The translations under genes were made by a program, and so were the position numbers. A model generated the notes under the pieces. It had not been told where the DNA came from. It saw only the letters and a list, made by a program, of their open reading frames with translations, and searched no databases. Positions 13,301 to 25,300 of a stretch of DNA of 64,000 bases are shown piece by piece. Within the stretch, counting starts at the first letter, position 1. The number at the start of each line of letters is the position of its first letter. Origin of the DNA: Campylorhamphus procurvoides. Taxonomy: Eukaryota; Chordata; Aves; Passeriformes; Dendrocolaptidae. The DNA lies in assembly GCA_013396655.1 (NCBI GenBank), contig WBMV01001920.1, positions 62,891-126,890 on the forward strand, in the 5' to 3' direction.

Positions 13301-16300
13301 AACCAACCAGGTGGCCATGCTGCACTTCTTGTGCAACAGCTGCCTTGGAGAGGGAGCTGAGGTGGCCAAGGCATCCACACGGAGTGGGAGGGATGCAGAC
13401 ATGCCAGGAGCTGGCAGCAGCGTGTGGTCCCCAGGCAGTGGTGCTGTGGCCAGGTGGGCACCCTTCCCATGGGGCAGCGTGACAGTGAGAACGGGGGAGT
13501 TCAACTCCCATTTCCTTTGCTCTTCTCAAAACAGAGTTAAGAAAGCACCAGGCGCAGAGGGGTTAACAGTGCCATGCTGGTTAGACAAGCCACAGAGATG
13601 GATTTGGCAGCCAGGCCAGCAGGAAAGGGAGCCTGCCCTGGGTACTGGATGGATCAGAGAAGGGCATCAAGACAGGCTGCCCGTCGGGGCGGCACGGCCG
13701 GCGCCAACCTCACACAGCCACTTGCTCCGAGCCGGCTCTTCCCTCTGTCTGGTTGTCGGCTCTATCTGCAACTGCACCGAAAGCAGAGGGGAAGGAGGGG
13801 AGCAGAGAGAGAAAGCCCAATTAGTAGATGAGCAGAGAGAGACATGCAGGAAACCCAGCCCCCAAAACACCAGAAATCATTAATGAGCGCCCAGGGAGCT
13901 GTGCCAGGGTGCTGCAGATGCCAGCAGAGCCATGGCCCTGCTGGGGACCCTCTCGCTCTGCTGGGCCAGGGCAGCCTGGGGGCAGTGGCTGGGAGGAGCT
14001 GTCACAAGTTTGTGTTTAGTCTCTCTAGGCTATGGAGCTGGATTTTATCCACACTGGCTGAGCTGCTTTCTATTTTCTGCATTGCTTTCTGAAACCATTT
14101 TTGCTTATGCCCTGCCTCTCACAGACATCCTGGGGAGGTGGAAGGCTGTGCAGTTTGGAGGCCTGAATTGCCCATTTAGGGGCTTCTTGGCTTTCCAAAA
14201 AAGTCTTAGAAATTTAGTGTAGTGAGTCGTATTACACAAGAAGAGATCTGTTTCAGCTCAGCTGGAATAATGCAGGTAATCCTTTAAATTTTCTCAAACA
14301 CTTTTTTTTTCTTTTGGGGTTAAAAACATTTACCTGGAATTTTGTTCTACTTTTTAGATGATGCAAATTTTTATCTAATCACTCTTCAAGCTGGATACAT
14401 TCAACGGGAGATGTGATAATAAGAGTGCAGGAGTGGGTAGTTCTTTGGCAGGGCAGAGGCATCCCTGACCCCACACTTTCTAAGGAGCTCTTTCAGATAC
14501 AAATCTATTTAGCAGGTCTGAGGGCCTCCCAATTTCCATTCCATTTGAGTGAGAAAACATGAATTAAAACTTCAGAAATACTCTTCTAAGGTAAGATCCA
14601 CAATATTATTAAAAGAAAAAGGATCTGCCTGGATGAGGAGAGCCTGGATCCCAACATCCCTAGAAAGCATCTCCTCTCTTGGAAGGACTTGGGACACTCT
14701 CTGAGCACATGTGCTTCTTTTCTTCTCTCTGGGCCTTACAGCAGACTGAGCAGCAGATTGAGGGCTGAGGGGTTTGGGGGAAAGCGGAAAGGTGTTGTCA
14801 GATACATCTCCCAATACTGAGCTGAGAGAGGGCTGGGTTAGATGAAAGAAGAGATGACGCAAATCATCACCTGTCCTTTCAAATGGCATTTCTTTTCTTC
14901 TCCCCTTTTCTCCCATTTTAAGGTTTGTAAATATTTGGACAACTTTTCTCTCCCCTTTCACTTAGCTGAGCAGTTCCCAGTTTAGGCTAGTACCTGGGAT
15001 TATTGCCCTGGGTTTTGACAGCCTCCATTGGGAAGGAAATTTGGACCAGGAACGGGATTGTCCCAAATTGTCCAGGATTTATCTGACAGAGCCAGTTCTG
15101 AAGCACCAGGCTTGCTCTGTCTTTGACAGGGAGACAGCAAAGTGGCTCGCAAATCAAGTTATATGAGTAATCTAAATAAGAGCACCAATCTCCTGCTTGT
15201 GGTATTTGGACTGAGCCCCATTATGTTATCCAAGAACAAGCCAAAAGAGCTTTGCAGGGTTACGTAGCCTCTCTGGCTGGGCTTGTGTCTCTGAGTAAGG
15301 AACTCCACTCTGACAGAGCAGCACCCGTTAGTATGAAATGATTTTAGCAGGAAAAAGCCATTGGCAGGGTGGGGAAGGGTGTCCTTACTTTTGCAGATAG
15401 GGATCTTGTTACTCCATGTCCCGTCCTTCAGACACTCAATCTGGAAGGAGTCGCTTTCCAGGTTATCCTGTGCAGAAAAACCCCTATTAGTGTTCAAGGC
15501 AAAGAAATAAATCTTTCAATTAAAAGGGAATTTCTTGGCAATTTAGTCAAGTTATATACAGTCTCCCCTGCAAAAGGACTTTTTTAGATCAAAATTACAA
15601 TAAAATCGTAGTGAAAAACTTGAAGAGTTTTCTCATTGCCAGCAATTCGGTGGCATGCTGAAAGCAAAAGAACTGGAGTCATTTATTCCTGTCCTACATG
15701 ATAGGATGCATAAGGAGGCAACTCTGCATGAAAAATGTACTAGGAGGAGATCAGAGAAATACCCAACTCCATGCTGGAAATCATAGTGGGCTACTGGTTT
15801 GCAGGGAAGACAGCCACCCCATGAGTCACCCACACTTCCTGTGGTTCTCAGCTGTTTCCTGGAGAGGGCCTGCCAAAATCCTGCCTCCTGTGACTTGCTG
15901 AAGCTATCCCAAAGTCCCAGAGGACCTCCCAGTCAGTGGAAGGTGGCCTCTGTAGGTCTGCTGAGCCAGTGCCCACTCAGGTGGGGAGCAGAGAGCCCTG
16001 GCAACTTCCCCAGGGCTTTTCCTGACTTTCTCTCTGGCAGAGGCACCAAGCCTGGCATTCTATGAGCTTGATGGGTCTGGAGGGATGCTGAGAGGGTGGC
16101 TCAGGAAAGTGCTATCTCCTCTCTTACTCTGCACCTTTGGAAAGGAAAGGTGGTGGCTCTCAGAGGAGGCTTTTTCCTTGCCCTGGGGAAAAGGGTAAGG
16201 ATGGTGTGTGCATTGTGTTTGCTCTCTCAGAGATGCAATGGCTTTGAGAGGAGGGAGCCTTTATTTCCTACCTATATTCCCAGCTCCAGATCATCACCCC

Positions 16301-19300
16301 GTACCTTCAGCACTTTGTATCCAGTGTTGCAGCTGATGACAACCTGGTCTTTGAAGGTGTACTTGGCTTGAGAAGGCTCAATTTTCCCATTGATTGGTGG
16401 TTGCACTGGTGGGCATGGGTTTCCTTTAAATTAAAAAGAAGCAGCAAAACAAAACTCAGAGGAATAAATTGAAGAAATGCAGAGTCCCAGTTCTGTTACC
16501 CAACCCTTGTAGCAGAGTTCTCCTGCTTTAGTCTGCACTGGCATGGCTTATCCAGGCTCTTCTAGAAGGCATGGAGGCTCCAGATCTTTCATCCAGTCTG
16601 TAATTCTTAGGCTTTAGGCATTACAAATCTGGGAGTTAATAACAGTAGCCTGTGCAATTATCCTGCCCACAACTGCTCTGCTTTGCAATGTTATTTTATG
16701 CCTCTTCTTATGCAATTTCTGGAACAGATCCTTTCTGGAGACAGAATCATGGACCACCAAACTCATGGTGTTCACCTGCAGGGTTTATAAAGCTCTTCCC
16801 ATTCCCAACCCCAGCAGACAGAGGAAAATAGCAGGACTTACCAATTGCTGTGTATGACAGCTTCCAGCCCCTGTTCTCTCCGGAGTTGTCACTGTGGAAG
16901 AGGATCTGTACACTATTGGTTTGGGTTTCAATACGTCCTGGGGACTTCTCTCCACAGAATGGTCCAAACTCCTTTTGGCCAGCTTTGATCTATTGAGGTA
17001 AAGATGAATGGATGGTATGAGGAGGTTCTTTGATCCCTGAGGCTAATGGGTGGGCCTGCAGTGGGGTCAGTGGGGCTTAAGCACCACATGCTGGGGGGAT
17101 ATGAACAGAAAGAGGGTCACTGTTGGCTGAAAGGGTCAAAATCAGATATGGTAAGAGACATAGGGTCAACAGAGCACAGGGCTCCTGCTGGCTCCATCAA
17201 TCCTGTTTAGACTGGGGCTGTTTAGTCCCATCACCAGGGCATTGGGGAAAAGAAAGGTGAGTGGGAAAGGAGTGTGCAAAGCCCAGCTCACCTTGATGTA
17301 GTCATATGGACAGGTCACCTCGGGGTGGTCTTCCACATCAAAGCTGTCCTCAAAGTCCAGGGTGATGAAAAAACCCTCCTCCAGCTCAATACGGTACAGG
17401 CAGTCCGAGCTCTTGGGGTAAGGGCTGGGGAAGTCGGCGCTGGTGATCACCCCGCTCCTTTGGGTGTAGAGGTTGTCACTGCACTCCACTGAAACACAGC
17501 CATGGCTCTGTCAGGGCCCTGACAGTCATGTCCCAGTCTTGACCACACTCAGGAGCCCTCCCAGTGGAGTGGGGTCTGTTGAGTGGGTCCATGGAACCCA
17601 AATATTTGTCCATGCATGGAGAATCTCTCACTGCCATCTTCCTAATATGCCTGTGGCACAGAGGCCTGGGCTGAGAGCTTGTCCCAGCTAATATACATGA
17701 TGCAGATTCAGAGCACAGACTAAACCTCTCAATTTTTCTGACTTGAGGAGGTCTACAGAGCTTATCTGAGGAGCACAGCCCATGAGAAAATGCAGTCCCA
17801 GATTACTGTTTTGGAGGGGAAGAGGCACCTCATCCCTCCTGGCACCAAAAAAGGCAGTTTTGCCTGTGTTTGGTAGGTCTGTTGCCTGCTCAGGGACCCC
17901 TCTGTGCGACCACCCCTGTGTCCGAACTGTGCCTGGGTGGTACCTTTGCAGGTCCTGTTGTCGGAGTGGAGGATGTAGCCGAACCTGCAGGAGCAGTAGT
18001 ACCCGCCGATGTAGTTATGGCAGTAGTGGTCACATGCCAGCTCTTCATCACTCTTCTCTAGGCACTCATCCACATCTAGGATGGGGATAACAAGACACAG
18101 AGGTCACCCTACAGCTCTCCCCATGTCACTCCTCATGGGGACATTTGCTGCAACACCGATAAATTAGCTGTCCCATGTGGTGGGTCACATGAGAAGCCAG
18201 TGAGCCCCGTACAGCCCAAGGGCTGCAAACAAACTCTTCTCTTGCCAGGGTCCCCAAGGCTGACCCAGGATGTGATCTTTGCAAATTCATTTCCCTACCC
18301 CAGCAAGCTGGTCCTGAAGACTCAACTGCTGCTTACCCACAGCTGTGTAATGGGCATCAAAGCCAGTGAAACGTTCCTCGTTGGAGAAGTCAGACCTGAA
18401 GGTGAGCCCCATGTAGGGCCCAGGGGACAGGATCACTTGCTGTCCAGGAGCCTGCTCTGTGTCTGTCGTCTCCCTGCCGCAGAAGGTTGCCAGCTCCTGG
18501 TCTTCAGCTGCAATCTGTTAGCAGAAAGAAGAGGTGAGCCTGGAGAGCCTGCTGTGCATTCCTCGGGGACATCAGCTGGGTTTGGAATCATTCTCTGCAC
18601 CCAGGAGATCACAACTCTGCCCGTGCTTGCCGAGTCTGTGCCCTGCCAGGCTGAGCAGTGTCTCCATGGGACAGGCTGCCCATCTGGTAGCCTTGGATGG
18701 CCACAGCGTGAGGATGCAGCTCTGGCCCCTCCAAGCCCCATCCTGCTCAGCCTTCTGTTGCCTTGGCCCTTCCCAGGGCATTTTTGAAACAGCATTTTCT
18801 AGCCATTCCCACTGAATTCACACCACATTCTGCAGCCAAGCAAGATTCCAGGGATGCTCAGAGCATGGCAGGTTTGAGTCCCACTGCTCCAGGTTTTTGA
18901 GATGCTGTTAGTGCAGAAAAGCAACTAAGCAGGTTCTGCAAAATGGGCACAGGGATTCAGGTCTGTCTGCTCTGCCTGGAGTCACCCTCTGAAGAAAATG
19001 TGGAGAGCAGGTGGCATCCAGGATGTAGAGAGGAGCTGGGGGGTGTAAGGGGAGGATGCAGGGTAGGAGCCTGTTTGGGAGGTGGGGTGAGGATGCGGAC
19101 AGGTGATGCAGAAGGTGATGTGTGGAAATCAGACCCTGGGATGTGTCATTCCCACTCAGAGCTCTCAGTACTTGAGATGCTCCCCCTCACCCCTGCCCAT
19201 GGCCCAAACACTGATCCAGGCACAGCACCTGCATGAGGGCTGTGCTGCTGGAAGGATGCTGGGAGCACAGAGGAGCCCCTACCCACTGGTTTTGCACCAG

Positions 19301-22300
19301 TTCAAAGCAGCAGTTGTAATTGTGTTTCTGTTCCCTGGGCTGCCTTTGGACAATCTTGGTCCTGTTCCTGCCACCCAGGATCCCTGTCTGACTTGAGGCA
19401 CTGTTTGGACTATGACCATGCCTCCAGAGGGCTAAGGAAGGGGAGCAATGAGCCACTGTGACCTGCTGACATATCCATATGCTCTGTAGTCTGTATGTGC
19501 AACCCTTTAAAACACAGCCTTACCTGTACCTTAAAGAAATGTGATCCCTGCAGAAAACTCTCCAATTTTCCCTGGAAATGCCCTCCTTTCCTTTTTCCTT
19601 GCTGTTTTCTCCAGCATCGATCAATCTCTTTCTCCTACACATCCCATCCCCAACCCCTGTCTCAACCACAACCTCTCCCAGGCGGTTCCCAGCACCCTGC
19701 CTGCTTTCCCTCAGGAGACTTGGATGTGAATAAGGCTCAGCAGAGGAATGCAATGAACGCCACCAGCCAGCCTGCCACCACTCAGGCCAAGCCACGGCTA
19801 TTGAGGCTGTGATGAAGTGTGCAGTCCCCCAGCACATGCCTGGGGAAAACATTCATCTGCTGGAGGACCCATGGGGTTCTGGAAGTGTTGGAATGCTGTC
19901 CCCAGCCTGCATGGCCTCAGCAAGGCAAAGCCATTCTCCAACTGCATGCCTGTCACCTGAAGATCCTTAGGATGTGTTGTCTGGGGAGGGTCTGGGACTG
20001 AAAGGGAAATTTCCCAGAGCTGAACAAACAGGCAGAAACTCCTTCACACCAGGGAAAGCCAACATGGAAATGGCAACTCAGCATGCCTTGACATTGCCTC
20101 CAGATATTTTCCATCCTCTCATACAAGCTAGAGCTGGCCAGAAAAGAGAGAGACTTTCCGATGATAAATTTTGAGAATTTGGAGAAAAAACACGCGTCCC
20201 TCTTTGGGACAAAAACCCAATTGAATTTTTATTTTTTTCTGTAGTGGCATTCTGGGGAAAAAAAGAAAACAAGTAATTTGGGCTCCATCTGGTTTCAATC
20301 CCTTTGAACTATACTGTGGTACTTTAGAATAGCTTTTAAATCTGAAAGATTGTTTTGAAATAGCATTTCAGACTGAAAAACGGGAGTGCCATCATCAAAA
20401 GTGAAGGAAAAAGGCATTTCAACCCCAACATGCAGACTTGGCTGCGCAAGCACACAGGATGCAGCCTTTTCCGCAGAAAATGCTTCTTCTTAAGGAAATC
20501 TGTGGGAAGGAGGAATTTCCAGCTGGCTGCTCTGTGTGGGGCTGGTGGCTGTCACCTCTGCCAGGACACATGAGCCACTGTGTGAGCTCCCATCCCTCTC
20601 CTTCAGCCCCAGGACCTGCAGCACAGCCTCACTAAGTGCGGGAAAATCTTCCCAGTGCCCTGTGTCTTGGCCCAAGGATGCTCTGGCCATGGGGCCAGCC
20701 CCAACACTGCCCCCAGCATCCCTGGATACAGTCCCAGAGCAGCAGGATGAGGCCCGGGAGATCCATGCTCTCCTCACTGAAGGTATCCACAGCCTCTTAT
20801 CTGAGACGGGTCCCATGCCCTGAGCCACAGGGAGCAGAGGCAGCCCTCCAGCAGTAAACTAAACAGAGAGGTCATCATCCCTGGTTAATATTTGCTGCTT
20901 CTGCTGGGGACTGTATACTTTTTTTTGTAGATCATTTACATCCAGCGAGCAGGCTGGTAATTAAATCCTGGTTGTTTGTTTGGAGTTTCTCCCTCTCGGG
21001 TCATGATGTCGACGTTTTCACTAGAGAAGATGTGTCCCTGAGGGAAATATCAATTGCCACAGAGAAATTCCCTATAAAAATACGCTGAAAGAATCCTCCT
21101 TTGAAAAATAAAATATAGCGACACCCTCGTGCCTTAAATTTACCCTTGCCAATGCCTCCTGCAGTCTTCCCTGTTTCTGCTTGCATCCTCATCCTCTCAC
21201 TAAGATTTCTGCCCATCTGAATAGAGGCGGATAGGAGTCCCTCCCTGGCTATGGCTGTGACCCCCTGCATTTTGGCTGGTGCTGTGGGTAAAGGGTGTCC
21301 CAAGCTGTGGGGCCCCTCTCTGCCCCACAGTGACTTCCCCCTTTGGGGCAGGAGCTGGGATATCCTGTCTCAGCAGGAAAGAAAGGCTGCCCCAGAGTAT
21401 GGGCTGCTGGCAATACCGGGGCACTGATACCCCAGACAGACCTCCTGCAGGAGATGCCTCCTGCAGCTGGCAGGTTAATGAAATGCTACGATCACCAAGG
21501 GGAATCTGGCTCTGCAGTTTGGTGTCTGCTGCTGGAGGAGCAGGCAGTCAGCAATACGGAAACACAGCCGCCACCAGCACCCCCGTCCAGCCCTTCAGGA
21601 ATGCACTAATTGGACTGATGAAGGCCAAACATACCACTTGTAATATATATAAATGGCTCATTAGGCAGAGAAATCGCAGTGCTGGGCTGAAGACACTGGG
21701 AACATGACATGGGGAGGAGACTCTCAAAGCCAGGGGAGGGCATGAAGTGGCCCCCGCCGAGCGGCCCCACAGTGAGAGTGTGGCAAGGATGCAACATCCA
21801 GATCAACAGGGCTTTTTTTTTCACATTGCTGCTGCTGCTGCTGCTGCTGCTCACTGTTGGGAATGAGGCAGGAATGGGACAGCCACTGGAAGAGCCTGTG
21901 TCTAGGTCTCCTGGAAGTCCTTTCCCCAACGTGCTGTCCATCCTCTCCAAAACACACATCAAGGATCCTTTCATTTGCAAACATGAAATTGCCCTGAATT
22001 TCCATGGGAACATGTGTCAATCCTGACACGGGGGAAAAAGGAGTTTCCTGTGCTGTGGACTTGGCTTGGTGGCCAGAGACTGTCCTCTCCTGCATGGCAG
22101 CTGTACCCACACGCCCTATTTTTGGGCCAGGCCTGTTTCTGGAGGGGCTAGGGGTGAAAAGGGACCCAGGAGGGATGCTGGGGTACTGCAGGAGCTGCTG
22201 GTTTGCTTTCATGCCTGTCCTCCTTCCCTGGCATTGGGGGTAACTGTGGTCCCCAGAGGCACAGGGGGTGGCCAGTGCTAGCACACTCCTCTGTGCAGAG

Positions 22301-25300
22301 CCATCTTCCAGCTGCCTCCCAGGATCTGAAGTGCCCCTCTTGAGACCCCACACTTACAGGGCATGAATAACCCCTGGCAGGGGTTGGCTAACAGGACCAA
22401 AAGAGGATGCTCCTCTCCTGAACCCCCAGTTCATACCACGCCTTGATTTGTGCTTTTTCTCCCTCCCAGCTGGTTGCCAAGTTCCCAGGGGGTGATTTCA
22501 TTCCAGACATTGACTGAGTGATGTTCAAAACCTCATGGACAGGACCCCAGGCCCAGATCTCCCTAATAAGCTTGGGGATTTACTCATGAAGGGCCCTCAG
22601 AAGTCAGGATTTCATTATCCATCTCTTTGCCTCTTCCACAGTGCTCCTCAATGACACTATTCAGGTCATTTAATCTGATTTCCTGGTTATGGCCATTTCA
22701 TTTGGGGTGACCTGGTCCAGCGCTGGAGACTTGTATGAAAAAGTGTTCACTGCTGGGTGACCCCAGAAAGGAGTTAGACAAACCACAGTGAGACCCTGTG
22801 CAAATGAGGAACCCTCAAATCAGTTCCCTGCAGACAGTGAGAAGCCAGGCAGAGCCTACTGAGGAGCATGGCAGAGAGCAGGAGCTGAAAGCCCAGGGTG
22901 GATGGCTGCTCCATCCCTGTCCCCAGGAACCTGGCAGGTGGCTGAGGAGAGGCTGTCTCCAGTGTGCTGGGGCCCAGAATTTGGTTTCCCGAGGCAGTGT
23001 GTGACTGGTGCTTTCTACCTGAGAGGGGGGCTTTCCCAGTCAGCTGTTTTGCGGGTGGCTGTTCCATTCCTTTGGGCTCAATCCTCCTCTCTGCTATCCC
23101 CATTTACACAAACAAGCCTCCCATCTTGTGAGCTTTTCTTTAGGAGCCACTTTCTTTTTACATATATACACAGGCGCACGCGTAGATGTGCATATATATA
23201 AATAAACAGCTATTGTTTTAATTAGCCATTGTTTTAGAGCTCTGGAAACTGTTCCCTTCTGCAGACCACCCCGAAGGCAGAGATCTGTGCGGGTTTGCAG
23301 CTCGGCTCACCCTGAGCTCACTTGGGATGAGTTTCTACACTGCTCAAGAGCTTGGGCATGTGGGCAGCCAAGGAGTGAGGGAAGAAAAAGCCAGGGCATG
23401 GGGGATTTTTGCCTGTTCTGAGCTGAGTCTTCACCCGATCAGTCCCATTTTAACCTCCTTCTTATGGCAGTCAAGATGATGAAGACTGAACAAACAAGGT
23501 ATTTCTTCACATACACACACACAAACACACATACACAAGTATATAATCGTATGTTTAACCTATGCAACTCTCTACTATGTGATGCTGCAGAGATTAGTCA
23601 CCCACGTGCTCAGAAAGCAACAGTACAAGCTCATGTGTGGGGAATCCATTGAGCACCATGCAACGCAGAGATCCACCCCTGTCTTTCTGAGCTTCCTTAC
23701 TGGGACCAGCAGAGTATTACACAGAAGCACCTGTATGTGCCAGATCTATAGTTATATTCTATACCTGTTCACTGAGGTCTCTGTCAAAGAGTGCACTGAT
23801 GCTGCTTTTACACCTTGCACTGATGCAGACAGAGATGGACACATAAACACAAGAAGGAAAATCACCACGGAATCACTTCTTGCTCTCCTTGATGTTTTCT
23901 GAGCTGGTGGTTCGGTAGCATCAAGATTGCACCCTTACCCAGCAGAGGAACCTACGTGTCTCTCGTAATCCATCCATTTCAACACTTTTCAAATGTAATT
24001 CTGTGGTGGAGGCTCCGCAAACTGAGTTACAGCCCTGAGCAAATTTATACAGCTGAGATTTAAATCCCTGTGAAAAATACTGCCTTCTTACGGAAATCCA
24101 GCGGCAGGGAGAGCTGTGGTGCCAAGTTGGCACCATGGCCAAATAACAGGGAGCCTTATGAAAAAGGAAAAAAGAGCAGGGGGTGAAGGGTGGGAGGAGG
24201 GGTAAAGCTTGGACTGGGGAAAGTTTCCAAGAAATCTGCTCCTTGAGCTTATTGGGTTTTTAAAGCAATATATCTCTATATATGTCCCTGGCCCTTGTGC
24301 TTGGACAAAATCCAGGAGAAGCAGAAAGAACTAATCAAACCTTGATGAGAGCTGTTAGTAGCAGAATGAGTACCAGCACAAAGGGGAAATTACAGCAGCA
24401 AGCAACAGATCCTAGAGGAAAAAACACATAAATGATTGCTTGATTTTCTTAGGGTGAGAATAAAATAATTTCAGTCATCTGGCAATTAGCACCAGGGCCA
24501 AGTTCTGTGGTTCCAGATCTAGGAGCAAGCTCCACCTGCCTCTGTGCAAAGGGGCAGGGTGAGGTTTGTGCTGGGCGATGGGGTAAGGTGTGTTCAGCCA
24601 AGCAAACCTAGAAAGCACCTGCTTGTCACTGCTGGTCTGCCAGATGCACCAAATGTGACCATTTTCAAAGATATGGAGAACCCAGCTTGTCGTGGATGGG
24701 AAGGAGAGCCCTGACTGGAGAGACCTGTGGTGCAAAAGGCAAGGTTGCTCTGTGAGTGGTCCACTGCAGTTTTGGATAGGTTACTGCCCAGCAATGAAGC
24801 AGACTGAAATATTTGGAGGTTTTGGCCATGACAGCTCCCCAGGAACCTCCATAGCAGCCTTAAACTCAGGTCTAACCTTTCCTTTGTGCTTCCCTGGGGG
24901 CTGTATAGTGTGTCCCAAGAGCCTGCAAGCCATGTCCAGGGACCCAGGCTGGCTGAAAGCGCATCCACCTTGGCCTGGCAAGGTGTGGTGACCTCAGAGG
25001 TCCTCCTTGCACATGGCTGGCATCAGAGTGGCCCAGACTGGTAGTTTAGCCACAAGGGTTTCATCAACCCATAGGTGTGCAAATCCCATTTGGTCCAATG
25101 AGGATCAGATGCCCAAATACTTTCAGAAATCAGGTCCTCTGTGGGTAAGCTCTGATGTCCCACTCACTGTGAGTCCAATGGATGTTGTCAGCTTACCAGT
25201 GCTCTCCCCATGGTCCACTGGATTGACAACTCCTGTGCACAATAAATGGGGAAAACCGTCTTGTTCCCAACTTTTCCAGCACTACCCTTTCTCAGCTGGC

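Noticed and set aside
13311..13883. A 190-codon plus-strand open frame in the exon 8-10 intron
   Set aside because: No recognisable domain, proline/serine-biased composition, and no splice or promoter context. It is chance in GC-rich DNA.
14045..14076. A possible MAp44 exon giving K-N-R-K and a stop after a CAG acceptor
   Set aside because: Only the first two residues match the mammalian tail and the pyrimidine tract is poor. A random AG with an early stop is expected many times in 4 kb.
14583..14600. A second possible MAp44 exon, CTTAG followed by a K-E-Y-F-stop frame on the minus strand
   Set aside because: Four residues are too few to judge, and there is no resemblance to known tails.
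21724..22353. A 209-codon minus-strand frame with a run of eight glutamines
   Set aside because: The glutamines come from the (AGC)8 triplet run. No flanking splice sites or similarity, and it lies inside MASP1 intron 2.
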